DNA from: CAZJBS01 sp964544475
GTDB lineage: Bacteria > CLD3 > SB21
NCBI GenBank assembly: GCA_964544475.1
Contig: CAZJBS010000003.1
Span: 196,819-260,818, forward strand
Direction: 5' to 3'
Length of the DNA: 64,000 bases
Positions 19,228 through 27,069 of the stretch are shown piece by piece. Below the pieces are notes generated by a model. It was not told the origin of the DNA, searched no databases, and saw only the letters and a program-made list of their open reading frames with translations. Positions within the stretch are counted from its first letter, which is position 1. Each line of letters starts with the position of its first letter. The translations under genes were made by a program, and so were the position numbers.

Positions 19228-22049
19228 GCCGGACCATCCTTCTGTGCGGACGATTGAACCTGGTTGATTACGTGGCCGAACACATCCTGACGGGCGCGTC
19301 CGACCTGTCGGATCAATTGATCGTGTTCCCCGGCAAGCGGCCGGCGCATTTTCTGAGAAAGGCGATAGCCCGGCGGATTCGAAGCAGTTTTATGCCTCCG
19401 AAGATATTCTCCATGGATGTTTTCATCGAATACCTTCTGTCGGAAAAATTGGGGATGGCTTTGCGTCCGGTGGAAGGGATCGAGGCGGTCGGTTTGTTGT
19501 ATGAATGGTACGCGGATAAGATCGGCGGCTTGCTGCCCGGCGCTGGCCGCCACGTTGAGGATATCGTTCCTCTGGGCTTGAAGTTGATGGAGGAACTGGA
19601 GGAACTGCGCATCAACGGCGTATCTTTGAAGAAATTCGCCGAAGCTGTAGCCGATCTGCCGCTGCGGGAAACGCACGTTCTGAAAGAAATTTATTTGGAT
19701 TTTTATGAGCGACTGGCCGACCGGGGATTAAGCACACGGGCATCCCGATACAAGACCGTGGCGGACAATGCCGCGTTATTGCCTCTGACCGATTTCCGCC
19801 AGGTGGTGCTGGCCGGGTTTTTCGGTCCGACGGTCAGCGAAGTGACGTTGTTTCGAGAACTCGCGACGCGCGATACGGTGACGTTTGTCTATCAGGATGG
19901 GCCGGGCATGGAGGACCATCTTAAATCCCTGAAACTGAAGCCTGAAAGAATGTCGGGAGAAAGGGTTTCAACGGATCTGAAGTACTACAAGGCGGGGGAC
20001 ACGCACAGCGAGGTCTTTGGTCTCAATGCCATACTCGCGGAAATGACCGGTCGGGGCATCGCCCTGGACGATACGACCGCGATCGTGCTGTCCAAGCCGG
20101 AGTCGTTATTCCCGGTGATCCGGCAGACGGCGCTGGCGCATCTCGATCCTGCGAGCGGGTACAATATCGCGCTCGGCTATCCCGTCACGCGGACTCCGAT
20201 TTACGGTTTCTTTCAGAGCCTCTTCGACCTTCTGATTTCGCGTTACAACGGCCAATGGCATGTGCCGGATTATGTCAAGTTCATCCTGCATCCGTACACC
20301 AAGAACATTCGCCTCGGCGCCCGCGCCGGCGTCACGCGCATTCTGTTCCATTCGATCGAGGAACTCCTGGTGGATGAGACGGGCCGGGCGTTTATTTCGC
20401 TCGAGGAGTTGTCTTCACGGGCTGCGCTCCGTGAGTTGGTTTCCCGGCGACTCAAGGGCCTTGATGATGGACGGCTGACGACGGAAGATGTTTTCAGCCA
20501 TCTGGAAGAGATTCACGCGGCGCTGCTGCGGCCATTTGATGTGAATACAGTCGCGCAGTTTGCCGCGGCCTGCACCGGGGTTCTGGGATATGTCGCCAAA
20601 CGAAGCACGGCCAATCAACATCCGCTGTTTGAGCCATTTTGTGAGACCTTTCTGGAAGCGATCGAGATACTGCGGCAGTCGGGCATTGAGGGTCAGTCCT
20701 GCCGGGATCTGGAAGGTTACTGGAATCTGCTTAAGCGCCATTTGGCCTCGGTGACGATTCCATTCCGCGGCACGCCGCTCCGGGGCATTCAGGTGCTGGA
20801 TATGCTGGAAACGCGGAACCTGTCGTTTGAGCGGGTCGTCATACTCGACGCCAATGACGACGTGTTGCCGGGTCATCCGCGGCCGGGTTCTTTCGTGCCA
20901 ACGCGCGTACGCGAAGCGCTGGGCATGCCGACGTATCACGAGCGCGAAAAAACAAGCCGATATTATTTTGAAACGCTGGTCGCTCAGGCGAAGGAAGCGC
21001 ACGTTTTTTTTATCGAGGAGGGACGGTTGGAGCGCAGCCGGTTCGTGCAGCGCTTAGTTTGGGAGCAGGAAAAACGATCCATCCAGCCGAACATCCGCCA
21101 CCTGCCGCACGCCGTTCGCCTGAACAATCCGATGCCCGAAGCCATTGACAAAACGCCGGCGATCGCGGCATTTCTCAAACCATTTGCCTTTTCGGCAACG
21201 GCGCTGGATGCGTATCTTCGCTGTCCGATACGGTTTTATTACTCGTATGTCTTGAGATTGCGCGAACGGGAGGAAGTCGAGGCGGACGTAGACATGTCCC
21301 GTATCGGCCAATTTGTGCACAGTGTGCTGCACACCTTTTTTACGCCCATGGTCGGCGAGGTCCTGACCGAAGCCGGCATGGATTCAGGCCGTATGGACGT
21401 CCTGGTGGAGCAGCAGTTTGCGGATGAATTCGGCGAAGAGAACACGGCGGGCCGGCGCATCCTGAAGAAGCGGATCCGGCAGCGATTGTCACAGATCCTC
21501 ACCGAATATCAGCTGCCCATGCTTCGGAGCACGACGGTCCGGATTCTCGAGTTGGAAGCGAAATACCGCGTAACAAAAAACGGGTATGAACTGGTCGGTA
21601 CGATTGACCGCGTTGAGGAACGGAACGGCAGGATAGTTCTAATGGATTACAAGGTCGGAGCCAATACGTCAAGGATCGGAATTAATTTCAAGAAGTTGAA
21701 CCCGGAGGACCGTCTCACATGGACGAAGTCGATCAAGTCAATTCAACTGCCTTTCTATCAACTGCTTTATTCGACAACCCATCCGGACACGTCAGACGGC
21801 ATTCAACCCATGTACGTCATGCTGGGTCGTCAGAAAATGGTGGCGAAGTCGGAGGAGGCTTTATACGAGAATACGGCTGATCAAGAGCGATTTCCCGATC
21901 TTGAGAGAATCATCTTCAAGCTGCTGGATGAAATAACCGATCCCCACAAACCGTTCAAACCCACCGAACATCCCTCGAAGGAGTGCCCTGAATGCGCGTT
22001 CAAGTTTTTGTGCGGGACGTCCTGGGCGCGGAGTTGGAGGGAAGCCTGA
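19224..22049 (+). CDS. addB: AddB-like nuclease subunit with 4Fe-4S cluster
   Basis: A 941-residue partner of the AddA-like protein. The N-terminal two thirds have the shape of a degenerate SF1 helicase (IVFPGKRPAHFLRKAIARR at the start, no intact Walker A). The C-terminal nuclease domain has FSATALDAYLRCPIRFYYSY, TIDRVEERNGRIVLMDYKVG and a C-x2-C-x5-C cluster (CPECAFKFLC); with the Cys of RCPIRF this gives the four ligands of the iron-sulfur staple typical of AddB. The ATGA overlap with the upstream gene supports a stoichiometric complex in which each subunit cuts one strand. The end of the frame overlaps the next open frame by 58 bases, unlike the short overlaps elsewhere in this run. Confidence 0.88.
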   Translation: MSRTILLCGRLNLVDYVAEHILTGASDLSDQLIVFPGKRPAHFLRKAIARRIRSSFMPPKIFSMDVFIEYLLSEKLGMALRPVEGIEAVGLLYEWYADKIGGLLPGAGRHVEDIVPLGLKLMEELEELRINGVSLKKFAEAVADLPLRETHVLKEIYLDFYERLADRGLSTRASRYKTVADNAALLPLTDFRQVVLAGFFGPTVSEVTLFRELATRDTVTFVYQDGPGMEDHLKSLKLKPERMSGERVSTDLKYYKAGDTHSEVFGLNAILAEMTGRGIALDDTTAIVLSKPESLFPVIRQTALAHLDPASGYNIALGYPVTRTPIYGFFQSLFDLLISRYNGQWHVPDYVKFILHPYTKNIRLGARAGVTRILFHSIEELLVDETGRAFISLEELSSRAALRELVSRRLKGLDDGRLTTEDVFSHLEEIHAALLRPFDVNTVAQFAAACTGVLGYVAKRSTANQHPLFEPFCETFLEAIEILRQSGIEGQSCRDLEGYWNLLKRHLASVTIPFRGTPLRGIQVLDMLETRNLSFERVVILDANDDVLPGHPRPGSFVPTRVREALGMPTYHEREKTSRYYFETLVAQAKEAHVFFIEEGRLERSRFVQRLVWEQEKRSIQPNIRHLPHAVRLNNPMPEAIDKTPAIAAFLKPFAFSATALDAYLRCPIRFYYSYVLRLREREEVEADVDMSRIGQFVHSVLHTFFTPMVGEVLTEAGMDSGRMDVLVEQQFADEFGEENTAGRRILKKRIRQRLSQILTEYQLPMLRSTTVRILELEAKYRVTKNGYELVGTIDRVEERNGRIVLMDYKVGANTSRIGINFKKLNPEDRLTWTKSIKSIQLPFYQLLYSTTHPDTSDGIQPMYVMLGRQKMVAKSEEALYENTADQERFPDLERIIFKLLDEITDPHKPFKPTEHPSKECPECAFKFLCGTSWARSWREA

Positions 22050-23038
22050 GCGGATCGCCGGAGGTGGTTTCCCTTGTTTCTGGCCTTTCCGGCTTCTATA
22101 TTGGCTCCGAATCAGCGTATCCACAAGGCGTTGAGCCCGTGAAACCAGCGAAAACCACGATCGATGTCACCGGACTGCTGTCGGAAGCGGACGAAATTGA
22201 ACGCCGATTTGCGGAATGGCAAAAGCTGGTCATTGAAGAGGAATTCTGGAAAGAAAAGCAAAAGCGGGATCAGGAATCCCGGGCCGGCATCGCGGAATTG
22301 GAATTGTTGATCACCAAACAGGAAACCGAATTGAAAGGCGAGATGACGGCCTTGCAGGGGCAATTGACGGAGAAGCGGCTCGCCATTGAGCGATACCAGT
22401 ACGCCACGACCGAGCACGAGTACGATACGAAGGAATACCAGCGTCTGGCCCCATCGAGACATCGCCATCAGGCATTGATTGAGACGGGCCTTCGCGAGAA
22501 GATTCGCATAGAGGCGATCGAAGAAGAGATGGCGGGGTTGCGGCGAAGACTGGATGGACTCCGTGAAGGTTTGCCATGCGAGTTTTGCGGCCAGCCGGCC
22601 GGCGGCCCCATGGCCGAGCCCATCGGGAAGGCCACCGTGAAACTGGACGACCTGGCAGAGCAACTCCGTCTTGCAACGGAACGAATCGCCGCCCTTAGGG
22701 AGGAGTACCTGGAATCAGAAAAAAATCTCAAGCGCCTGGAGGAGATCGGCCGCCGGTTGATTGTTTCCGAGATGCGCATGGGCGAATGCCGTGAGTTGGA
22801 AAGCGAAAGCGAAAAGGTGCGCTCCCAGATCGAGCAAATTCAGACGAAGTTGCGCCGGCGGGATTTTGCGCGCAAAGAGCAGAAGGCGATTGCCCAGCTC
22901 GAAAACGACATCCGCCTCAATGGCTATGACGCGGAGAAGCACCGCAGCGCGGAGACACGGCGGGCTGCGCTTGAGACCTGGCGCGAAAAGAAAATGCGGC
23001 TGGATTGGGTGCGGTCCGAGACGGGCGCGGCTGTATGA
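21992..23038 (+). CDS. Orphan SbcC/Rad50-like zinc-hook coiled-coil protein
   Basis: Up to 348 residues, nearly all coiled coil. In the middle is LPCEFCGQPAGG, a CxxC zinc-hook motif of the Rad50/SbcC type, with predicted antiparallel arms on both sides; EYDTKEYQRLAP before it and GYDAEKHRSAETRR after it match the YD-x-x-xH repeats seen in SbcC arms. Both ATPase halves that should flank the arms are absent: AddB lies upstream and a Lol permease downstream. The frame begins inside addB; the GTG at 22139 is an alternative start that removes the overlap. The stop overlaps the permease start (ATGA). It could be a dimerising tether, a partner of the AddAB-like enzyme, or a remnant of sbcC kept in an operon. 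Function is unknown. Confidence 0.65.
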   Translation: MRVQVFVRDVLGAELEGSLSGSPEVVSLVSGLSGFYIGSESAYPQGVEPVKPAKTTIDVTGLLSEADEIERRFAEWQKLVIEEEFWKEKQKRDQESRAGIAELELLITKQETELKGEMTALQGQLTEKRLAIERYQYATTEHEYDTKEYQRLAPSRHRHQALIETGLREKIRIEAIEEEMAGLRRRLDGLREGLPCEFCGQPAGGPMAEPIGKATVKLDDLAEQLRLATERIAALREEYLESEKNLKRLEEIGRRLIVSEMRMGECRELESESEKVRSQIEQIQTKLRRRDFARKEQKAIAQLENDIRLNGYDAEKHRSAETRRAALETWREKKMRLDWVRSETGAAV

Positions 23039-24273
23039 ATTATACATTGTTTGTGGCCCGACGGTATCTGACTTCCAAACGTAAGACCGGATTCATTGCG
23101 GTCATTGCCAATATTTCCATCGCGGGCGTGGCGTTGGGGACCGCCGCGCTCATCGTCACCCTGTGCATCATATCGGGATTCGAAAAGGAAATGAAAGCCC
23201 GATTCGTGAGTTTTGACGCGCATGTGCGCGTGAAAACCTTCGAGGGCACGCCGCCCATCCGCCACCGTGAGGATCTTGAAGGCCGTCTCAGGAACCTGCC
23301 ACACGTCACCGGCGTATCGCCGTATGTGGAAAAAGAGGCGATGATCCGGTCCAGGCGCGTAACGGACGGCATCATGGTGAAGGGCATCGATGCCACGGTT
23401 GCCGGCGGAGTTCTCAATATCGAGAAGGACATCATCGCCAGCGTACGGCCGGGTCGTCTCGTTCTGGCACGCGCGGATACCGGACTGCCGGGCATCGTCA
23501 TTGGCAAGAAACTGGCCGATCGGTTATACGCCGGGCTCGGCGACCGCCTGACGCTGTTCAGTCTTCAGAATACGCTCACCTTCATTCAACAGCCCAGAGT
23601 ACTGCCATTCCGGGTGACCGGCATTTACCGCAGCGGACTGGCGGAGTACGACAATGTTTTTGTTTATGTCGATCTGCCCGAGGCCCAGCGTTTGTTCGAA
23701 TTCGGCGAAACCATTTCAGGCTTTGAATTGAAGCTGGACGACATGGCACAGGCCGGATCCACCGCCCATCACATTTCGTCCGAATTTGGGTATCCGTACT
23801 TTGCGCGAACCTGGTTTGACCTGCACCGCAATCTGTTCGGCTGGCTGGAGACCAACAACCTGGTCATGATGATCATCTTCGGATTAATCATCCTGGTGGC
23901 CGCGTTCAATATCGTGGGAACGCTTTTCATGATCGTCGTGGAAAAGACGCGGGACATCGGCGTATTGCGATCCATGGGGGCGCGGGTCTCGGACATCCGG
24001 CGGATTTTTCTGGTGGAAGGCGGGTTGATCGGCGGCTATGGGGCGTTGTTTGGAGCGGCCCTTGCGTTGGCGCTGTGTCTTGCGCAGAAGGAATTCAGGA
24101 TTATCGGTTTGAATTCGGATATTTATTTCATGGATGCCGTTCCCGTGGAGATCGGGTGGTCGTATTTTGTCATCATCATGGCTTTGGCCCTCGCGCTGTG
24201 CATTGCGGCGGCGGTGTTTCCCGCTTTGCGGGCCGCCCGCCTGGATCCGGTCGAAGCCATACGGTACGAGTGA
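23035..24273 (+). CDS. LolC/LolE-family ABC transporter permease (first copy)
   Basis: A 412-residue inner-membrane protein of the FtsX-like MacB superfamily. The start at 23035 overlaps the previous stop (ATGA). It has the N-terminal helix of lipoprotein exporters (RRYLTSKRKTGFIAVIANIS...GVALGTAALI), a periplasmic MacB_PCD domain of about 200 residues, and three C-terminal helices with the cytoplasmic coupling segment EKTRDIGVLRSMGA. With the ATPase encoded 2 kb downstream it should extract mature lipoproteins from the inner membrane for transfer to the outer membrane. The two permeases here differ in sequence, so this could be a heteromeric LolC/LolE pair; which is C and which is E cannot be assigned. 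Confidence 0.88.
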   Translation: MNYTLFVARRYLTSKRKTGFIAVIANISIAGVALGTAALIVTLCIISGFEKEMKARFVSFDAHVRVKTFEGTPPIRHREDLEGRLRNLPHVTGVSPYVEKEAMIRSRRVTDGIMVKGIDATVAGGVLNIEKDIIASVRPGRLVLARADTGLPGIVIGKKLADRLYAGLGDRLTLFSLQNTLTFIQQPRVLPFRVTGIYRSGLAEYDNVFVYVDLPEAQRLFEFGETISGFELKLDDMAQAGSTAHHISSEFGYPYFARTWFDLHRNLFGWLETNNLVMMIIFGLIILVAAFNIVGTLFMIVVEKTRDIGVLRSMGARVSDIRRIFLVEGGLIGGYGALFGAALALALCLAQKEFRIIGLNSDIYFMDAVPVEIGWSYFVIIMALALALCIAAAVFPALRAARLDPVEAIRYE

Positions 24274-24276
24274 ACC

Positions 24277-25497
24277 ATGTCCGTTGAACGATTCATAGCG
24301 TTGAGATACCTCAAGCCGAGGAAAGACAACCTGTATGTGTCCCTGATCGGACTGATTTCGATCCTGGGCGTGACGGTCGGCGTGTCCGCGATTATTCTCG
24401 TTCTATCCATTCTCAACGGTTTTGAACGGGAAGTCAAGTCGCGATTCATCGGATTTGATGCCCATTTAAAAGTCAAACGGCCACACGAAGAACCCATCGC
24501 CGCCTGGGAAGGGATGGTGGACACACTGATGCACGAATCGGGCGTCGTCGGTGTTTCGCCGTACATCCTGCAGAAGGCCATGGTGACAAGCGCCGGCGGC
24601 AGCCATGTCGCGTATGTGAAAGGCGTGTTGCGTGAACGCATCCTGTCCGTGACGGGCCTGGAAAAGAGCCTCACCCATGGCGCGGTGGATTTTTCGGAAC
24701 AGCCCGGCGGTTATAACGGGATGGTCACCGGCTACAGCATCGACCTGTCGCTGGAGTCGGCCCTGGGAGACACGCTGACGATCATCAGTCCGGTCGGTGT
24801 CACCAATCCTTTTTCCATACCGGAAGCGAAGCGATTTGTGCTTGCGGGTGTTTTCAAAACGGAGATGTTTGAGTACGACAACGCGTATGTTTTCATTGGC
24901 CTCGCCGACGCGCAGAAACTCTTTGAAATGGAGGATGCCGTTTCCGGCATCGATCTGGTTCTCTCGAATATTGAAGAAGCCAACGACGTCCGCCGTTCGT
25001 TGGAGGCCCGCCTGGGGACCGGATGGGTGGTCGAGACGTGGTACGACCAGCACGAAGACCTTTACAGCGCGATGGAAATCGAAAAATGGGGATCGTTGGT
25101 TTTGCTGAGCCTGATCATCATCGTGGCCAGTTTTAATATTGTAAGCACGCTGATCATGGTCGTCATGCAAAAATCGCAGGATATCGGCATCCTCCAGTCG
25201 ATGGGCGCCGGTTCGCCGTTGATTTCGCGGATATTCATCCACCAGGGCCTGATGGTCGGCGGCGTAGGCATTGTGACCGGCTGCCTGATCGGATATGGCA
25301 TCTGCTTTCTGCAAGTGAAGTATCAATTCATCAAACTGCCCGGCGATATCTTTTTCCTGGATGCCCTGCCGATGGAATTGAAGTGGGTCGATTTCGTCGC
25401 CATCGTGATTGTGGCCTTGTTCATCAGTCTTTTTTCGACCGTGTATCCCGCGAGAAAGGCCTCGGCGCTTCTGCCCATGGATGCCTTACGGGCTTAA
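24277..25497 (+). CDS. LolC/LolE-family ABC transporter permease (second copy)
   Basis: A 406-residue paralogue of the preceding permease, starting three bases after its stop. Same layout: RYLKPRKDNLYVSLIGLISI helix, periplasmic domain, then helices around LVLLSLIIIVASFNIV with the coupling motif QKSQDIGILQSMGA, and a C-terminal VYPARKASALLPMDALRA end that is typical of the family. Both permeases keep the GFE(K/R)E motif after the first helix. The pair, together with LolD, makes a complete exporter core. The 13-base gap to the next gene carries GGAG for that gene. Confidence 0.88.
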   Translation: MSVERFIALRYLKPRKDNLYVSLIGLISILGVTVGVSAIILVLSILNGFEREVKSRFIGFDAHLKVKRPHEEPIAAWEGMVDTLMHESGVVGVSPYILQKAMVTSAGGSHVAYVKGVLRERILSVTGLEKSLTHGAVDFSEQPGGYNGMVTGYSIDLSLESALGDTLTIISPVGVTNPFSIPEAKRFVLAGVFKTEMFEYDNAYVFIGLADAQKLFEMEDAVSGIDLVLSNIEEANDVRRSLEARLGTGWVVETWYDQHEDLYSAMEIEKWGSLVLLSLIIIVASFNIVSTLIMVVMQKSQDIGILQSMGAGSPLISRIFIHQGLMVGGVGIVTGCLIGYGICFLQVKYQFIKLPGDIFFLDALPMELKWVDFVAIVIVALFISLFSTVYPARKASALLPMDALRA

Positions 25498-25510
25498 GAA
25501 TGGAGTTGAC

Positions 25511-26362
25511 ATGAAAACCAAGTGGCTTGGAATACTGGGTTTTGTCCTGCTGATGGCCGGTCATCAGCAAACGATCGCCCAAAAGAGCCGTCTGCATGTG
25601 CTCACCTACAAGTACGCCAAGGGGGACAAACAGCGTGTGTCGACCAGCACGTATCGCAATTTCACGACGACGTCGCCGGTGTATAAGAATTCCGTGTACG
25701 GGGAGACGGCGTTTGATGTTTACGAAGAAATACTGGATAGCCGTGAGGAACTCTACACGATGGCGTGTACGTTCGAATTGACGCGATTGACCCGGAACGG
25801 TGAAAACCTGACGTACAAGCTGGCCAGGCTGTTCAAGGACGACGTCATGCGATTGACCGTTGACCGGTATGGCGTCGTGGACACGGCGTCGGTCCGGTAC
25901 GAGAATACGACCGGTCGTTCCAAAGGCAGCATGGCCAACCAGACGAACATCGTCAGGAATTTTTTTGTTCCTCTCCCGGATCATCCGGTGAAAGTCGGGG
26001 ACCAATGGAAAGTGACCGATTATTATTCTTTTGATTACCTGTCGGCACTGGTCGGGGATGTTCGTCTTTCCCAACCGACGGTCAGGGGCGCGTACACCCT
26101 GGAAAGCGTGGATCGCAACCGGGCGACGATCAGCCTCAACATGGAATTCAGCGGCCGAGGGGACTTGTCGGAAGGAACCAATGCGTTTGGCGTGGAATTC
26201 TTTATCCTCGTCAAGGGCGAGTTTGTGCTGAACCTCACGGAGGGCAAATTGGTCTCCGGCACACTCAACGCGGACGTGGCGGGCCTGGGTGAGCTCAATC
26301 GGGCTGAGGTTCAATTCAAGGGCTCTCAAACGACGAGTTTTAACGTGGAATTATTGGAATAG
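25511..26362 (+). CDS. Secreted protein of unknown function (DUF6263-like) inside the lol locus
   Basis: The ATG at 25511 has GGAG five bases upstream; 283 residues follow. A signal peptide (MKTKWLGILGFVLLMAG...IAQ) is cut near residue 23, and no lipobox Cys is present, so the product is periplasmic or outer-membrane associated. The body is beta-rich and contains VPLPDHPVKVGDQWKV, a motif of DUF6263-like envelope proteins. It sits between the two Lol permeases and the LolD ATPase, with short gaps on both sides, and is likely co-expressed. A periplasmic acceptor such as LolA would be a tempting reading, but the sequence does not look like LolA and no such claim is made. Confidence 0.6.
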   Translation: MKTKWLGILGFVLLMAGHQQTIAQKSRLHVLTYKYAKGDKQRVSTSTYRNFTTTSPVYKNSVYGETAFDVYEEILDSREELYTMACTFELTRLTRNGENLTYKLARLFKDDVMRLTVDRYGVVDTASVRYENTTGRSKGSMANQTNIVRNFFVPLPDHPVKVGDQWKVTDYYSFDYLSALVGDVRLSQPTVRGAYTLESVDRNRATISLNMEFSGRGDLSEGTNAFGVEFFILVKGEFVLNLTEGKLVSGTLNADVAGLGELNRAEVQFKGSQTTSFNVELLE

Positions 26363-26370
26363 GAGCGACG

Positions 26371-27066
26371 GTGTCCGACAAAGTCGTTGAAATCAGAAAC
26401 GTGGCGAAAGCGTACCGCCTGCCGCACGGCGACCTCACGGTGTTCGAAGATTTGAATTTCGGTGTGGAGGCCGGGAAGATGGTCACGATTGTCGGCCCTT
26501 CGGGCGTCGGCAAAAGCACATTATTGCATGTTCTTGGGGCGCTGGATCGCCCGACGCGCGGCGACGTTTTGATCGAGGGCATTTCCGTGGCCGGTCTCAC
26601 GGATGAAAAAATGGCAAAACTGCGCAACGAACGCGTCGGCTTCGTTTTTCAGTTTCATCATTTGTTGCCCGAGTTTTCCGCGCTGGAGAATGTCATGATG
26701 CCGGGGTTGATTGGCGGGAAGGATCCCGCCGTGTTACGACGGCAGGCGGAAGCCTTGCTGGACCGCGTCGGCTTGGGCGCCCGCATGGCGCACCGGCCCA
26801 GTGAATTGTCCGGAGGGGAACAGCAACGCGTGGCGGTGGCACGGGCTCTCGCCAACCATCCTGCCCTGGTGCTTGCCGACGAACCATCGGGCAATCTCGA
26901 TCGGGTCACGGCGGAATCGCTTCACGATCTGTTGTTCGAATTGTGCCTGGAGAAGAAGCAATCGTATGTCATCGTAACCCACAATGAACACCTGGCGTCC
27001 AAGTCGGACATGACCTTCCGACTCTTCGACGGACGGATCGAACGCGTGCATCCGGCGGACCGCTAG
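26371..27066 (+). CDS. lolD: Lipoprotein-releasing system ATP-binding protein LolD
   Basis: A 231-residue ABC ATPase with a GTG start and AGGAG five bases before it. Walker A is GPSGVGKST, the Q-loop is FVFQFHHLLPEFSALENVMMP (LolD-type FQ-HHLLPEF), the signature is LSGGEQQRVAVARAL, Walker B is LVLADEPSGNLD and the H-loop is VIVTHNE. The FQFHHLLPEF stretch separates LolD from MacB and FtsE. It powers the two permeases encoded upstream. The frame ends four bases before the BatA-like gene. Confidence 0.93.
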   Translation: MSDKVVEIRNVAKAYRLPHGDLTVFEDLNFGVEAGKMVTIVGPSGVGKSTLLHVLGALDRPTRGDVLIEGISVAGLTDEKMAKLRNERVGFVFQFHHLLPEFSALENVMMPGLIGGKDPAVLRRQAEALLDRVGLGARMAHRPSELSGGEQQRVAVARALANHPALVLADEPSGNLDRVTAESLHDLLFELCLEKKQSYVIVTHNEHLASKSDMTFRLFDGRIERVHPADR

Positions 27067-27069
27067 ACC

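Noticed and set aside
25409..25510. Start at 25409 for the secreted protein in the lol locus
   Set aside because: It overlaps the second permease by 89 bases and hides the clear signal peptide that begins at 25511.
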